A DNA stretch of 5,569 nt, taken from contig JALXCE010000200.1 of assembly GCA_026991055.1 (NCBI GenBank), positions 1 to 5,569 on the forward strand, read 5' to 3'. The position numbers and the translations under genes were made by a program. This stretch comes from Caldifarciminota bacterium. Its GTDB lineage: Bacteria; Hydrothermota; Hydrothermia; B15-G9; WFZT01. The notes under the pieces were generated by a model that searched no databases, was not told the origin of the DNA, and saw nothing but the letters and a program-made list of their open reading frames with translations. Shown piece by piece: positions 4,827 through 5,569 of this stretch (the stretch's first letter is position 1; every line of letters starts with the position of its first letter).

Positions 4827-5569
4827 ATGAAATACGTTTTTCTAAACGATAAATTTGTCCAAAAAGAGAAAGCAAAGATAAGTATTGAGGACAGAGGTTT
4901 CCTCTTTGGAGATGGAATTTACGAGGTGATAAGAGCATACAACGGCAGGCTTTTCAGGCTTGACGACCACATAGAAAGGCTCTTCAAATCAGCCGAAGCA
5001 ATTCGTTTGCCTGAGATCTACAAAGCAGAAGAAATTAAAGAGTATGTCAATAAGTTATTAGAGCTATCGGACGAAAAAGATGTGGAAATTTATATTGAAT
5101 GGACACGCGGTGTCGCACCAAGAGAGCATGCCTTTCCACCCAAATCAGAGCCAACATTCGTCATGATGCTTTTAAAACCCCATTCCCAGCCACCAGAAAC
5201 TTATCGGAAAGGAGTGAAGATTGTTTCATATCCTGAAATTCGCTGGAAGTATCCGTACATCAAGACAGTGAATTTACTTCCCAACGTGCTTGCCAAACAG
5301 TTTGCCAAAGAAAATGAAGCCTTCGAGGCAATATTTGTCCATGAGGATACAAAAATCGTGACAGAGGGCTCATCTTCCAACGTCCTGATGGTAAAAGACG
5401 GGAAGGTTTATTGTCACGAAACCAATGAGTCCATTCTCTTTGGCATTACACTCAAGGTCGTCATGGAAATATGCGATAAACTCGGAATAGATTTTGTGGG
5501 TGAAAAATTCACCTATGATGATATGATTAAAGCGGATGAGGTCTTCCTCTCAGGCACAGGTGCCGAAGT
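4827..5569 (+). CDS. dat: D-amino-acid transaminase (PLP fold type IV), 3' end beyond the window
   Basis: Translation from ATG 4827 gives 247 residues before the window ends; family members are about 280-290, so about 35-40 are missing. The enzyme exchanges amino groups between D-amino acids and 2-oxo acids using PLP, classically making D-Glu or D-Ala for peptidoglycan. Visible marks are EDRGFLFGDGIYEVIRAYNG (21-40, Tyr32), TRGVAPREHAFP (93-104), KYPYIKTVNLLPNVLAKQ (141-158) with the PLP-binding Lys146, TEGSSSNV (179-186) with Glu180 near the pyridine nitrogen, and a GITLKVV segment (206-212). Arg99 and His101 in the RxH motif, together with Tyr32, match the substrate-carboxylate trap described for Bacillus D-amino-acid transaminase (Tyr31, Arg98, His100). 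This separates it from branched-chain aminotransferases and aminodeoxychorismate lyases of the same fold. A GGGGAG Shine-Dalgarno (4814-4819) overlaps the end of the amidohydrolase gene, seven bases before the ATG, which supports co-translation in one operon. An alternative specificity within fold type IV remains possible. Confidence 0.9.
   Translation, partial: MKYVFLNDKFVQKEKAKISIEDRGFLFGDGIYEVIRAYNGRLFRLDDHIERLFKSAEAIRLPEIYKAEEIKEYVNKLLELSDEKDVEIYIEWTRGVAPREHAFPPKSEPTFVMMLLKPHSQPPETYRKGVKIVSYPEIRWKYPYIKTVNLLPNVLAKQFAKENEAFEAIFVHEDTKIVTEGSSSNVLMVKDGKVYCHETNESILFGITLKVVMEICDKLGIDFVGEKFTYDDMIKADEVFLSGTGAE

Overview
The window looks like bacterial chromosome from an organism of moderate GC content. 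Three things point to a bacterium: a bacterial-type RecJ, Shine-Dalgarno sites of the GGAGG type, and sigma70-like -35/-10 promoters. The proteins are rich in Lys and Glu, which would fit a thermophilic or poorly sampled lineage (for example one of the WOR-3/Hydrothermae-like groups), but that placement is a guess. The tRNA gene does not encode its 3' CCA.

Layout. Bases 1-24 show nothing I can name. A perfect 19-bp palindrome (25-65) follows the end of a minus-strand gene (77-1429) for a pyridine nucleotide-disulfide reductase of the CoA-disulfide reductase/NADH oxidase type. Its promoter and ribosome binding site are visible at 1430-1488. The next 330 bases carry no credible gene. They hold a dense cluster of inverted repeats (1494-1767) built from GC-rich hairpins separated by TTCGAA palindromes and bounded by 13-bp inverted repeats. 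One of these hairpins shares its tip with the palindrome at 25-65, so the window contains two members of what is probably a dispersed repeat family.

On the plus strand, a near-consensus promoter (1781-1809) drives tRNA-Gly(GCC) at 1825-1896. Then come recJ (1951-3651), an M20-family amidohydrolase (3635-4822, overlapping recJ by 17 bases) and a D-amino-acid transaminase gene (from 4827, cut by the window end). The tight packing of the last three genes suggests one operon. recJ has a TATAAT box only 11 bases before its ATG and no Shine-Dalgarno site, so its message is probably leaderless or nearly so.

How the genes fit together. RecJ is a DNA-repair/recombination exonuclease. The two genes after it belong to amino-acid metabolism: the amidohydrolase should release free amino acids from N-acyl or peptide-like substrates, and the transaminase interconverts D-amino acids and 2-oxo acids, classically supplying D-Ala and D-Glu for the cell wall. 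The reductase is divergently transcribed and probably serves thiol/disulfide or oxygen handling. I see no mobile-element genes, CRISPR array or defence system. The protein-coding genes are of known families; the least explained sequence is the repeat cluster between the reductase and the tRNA.
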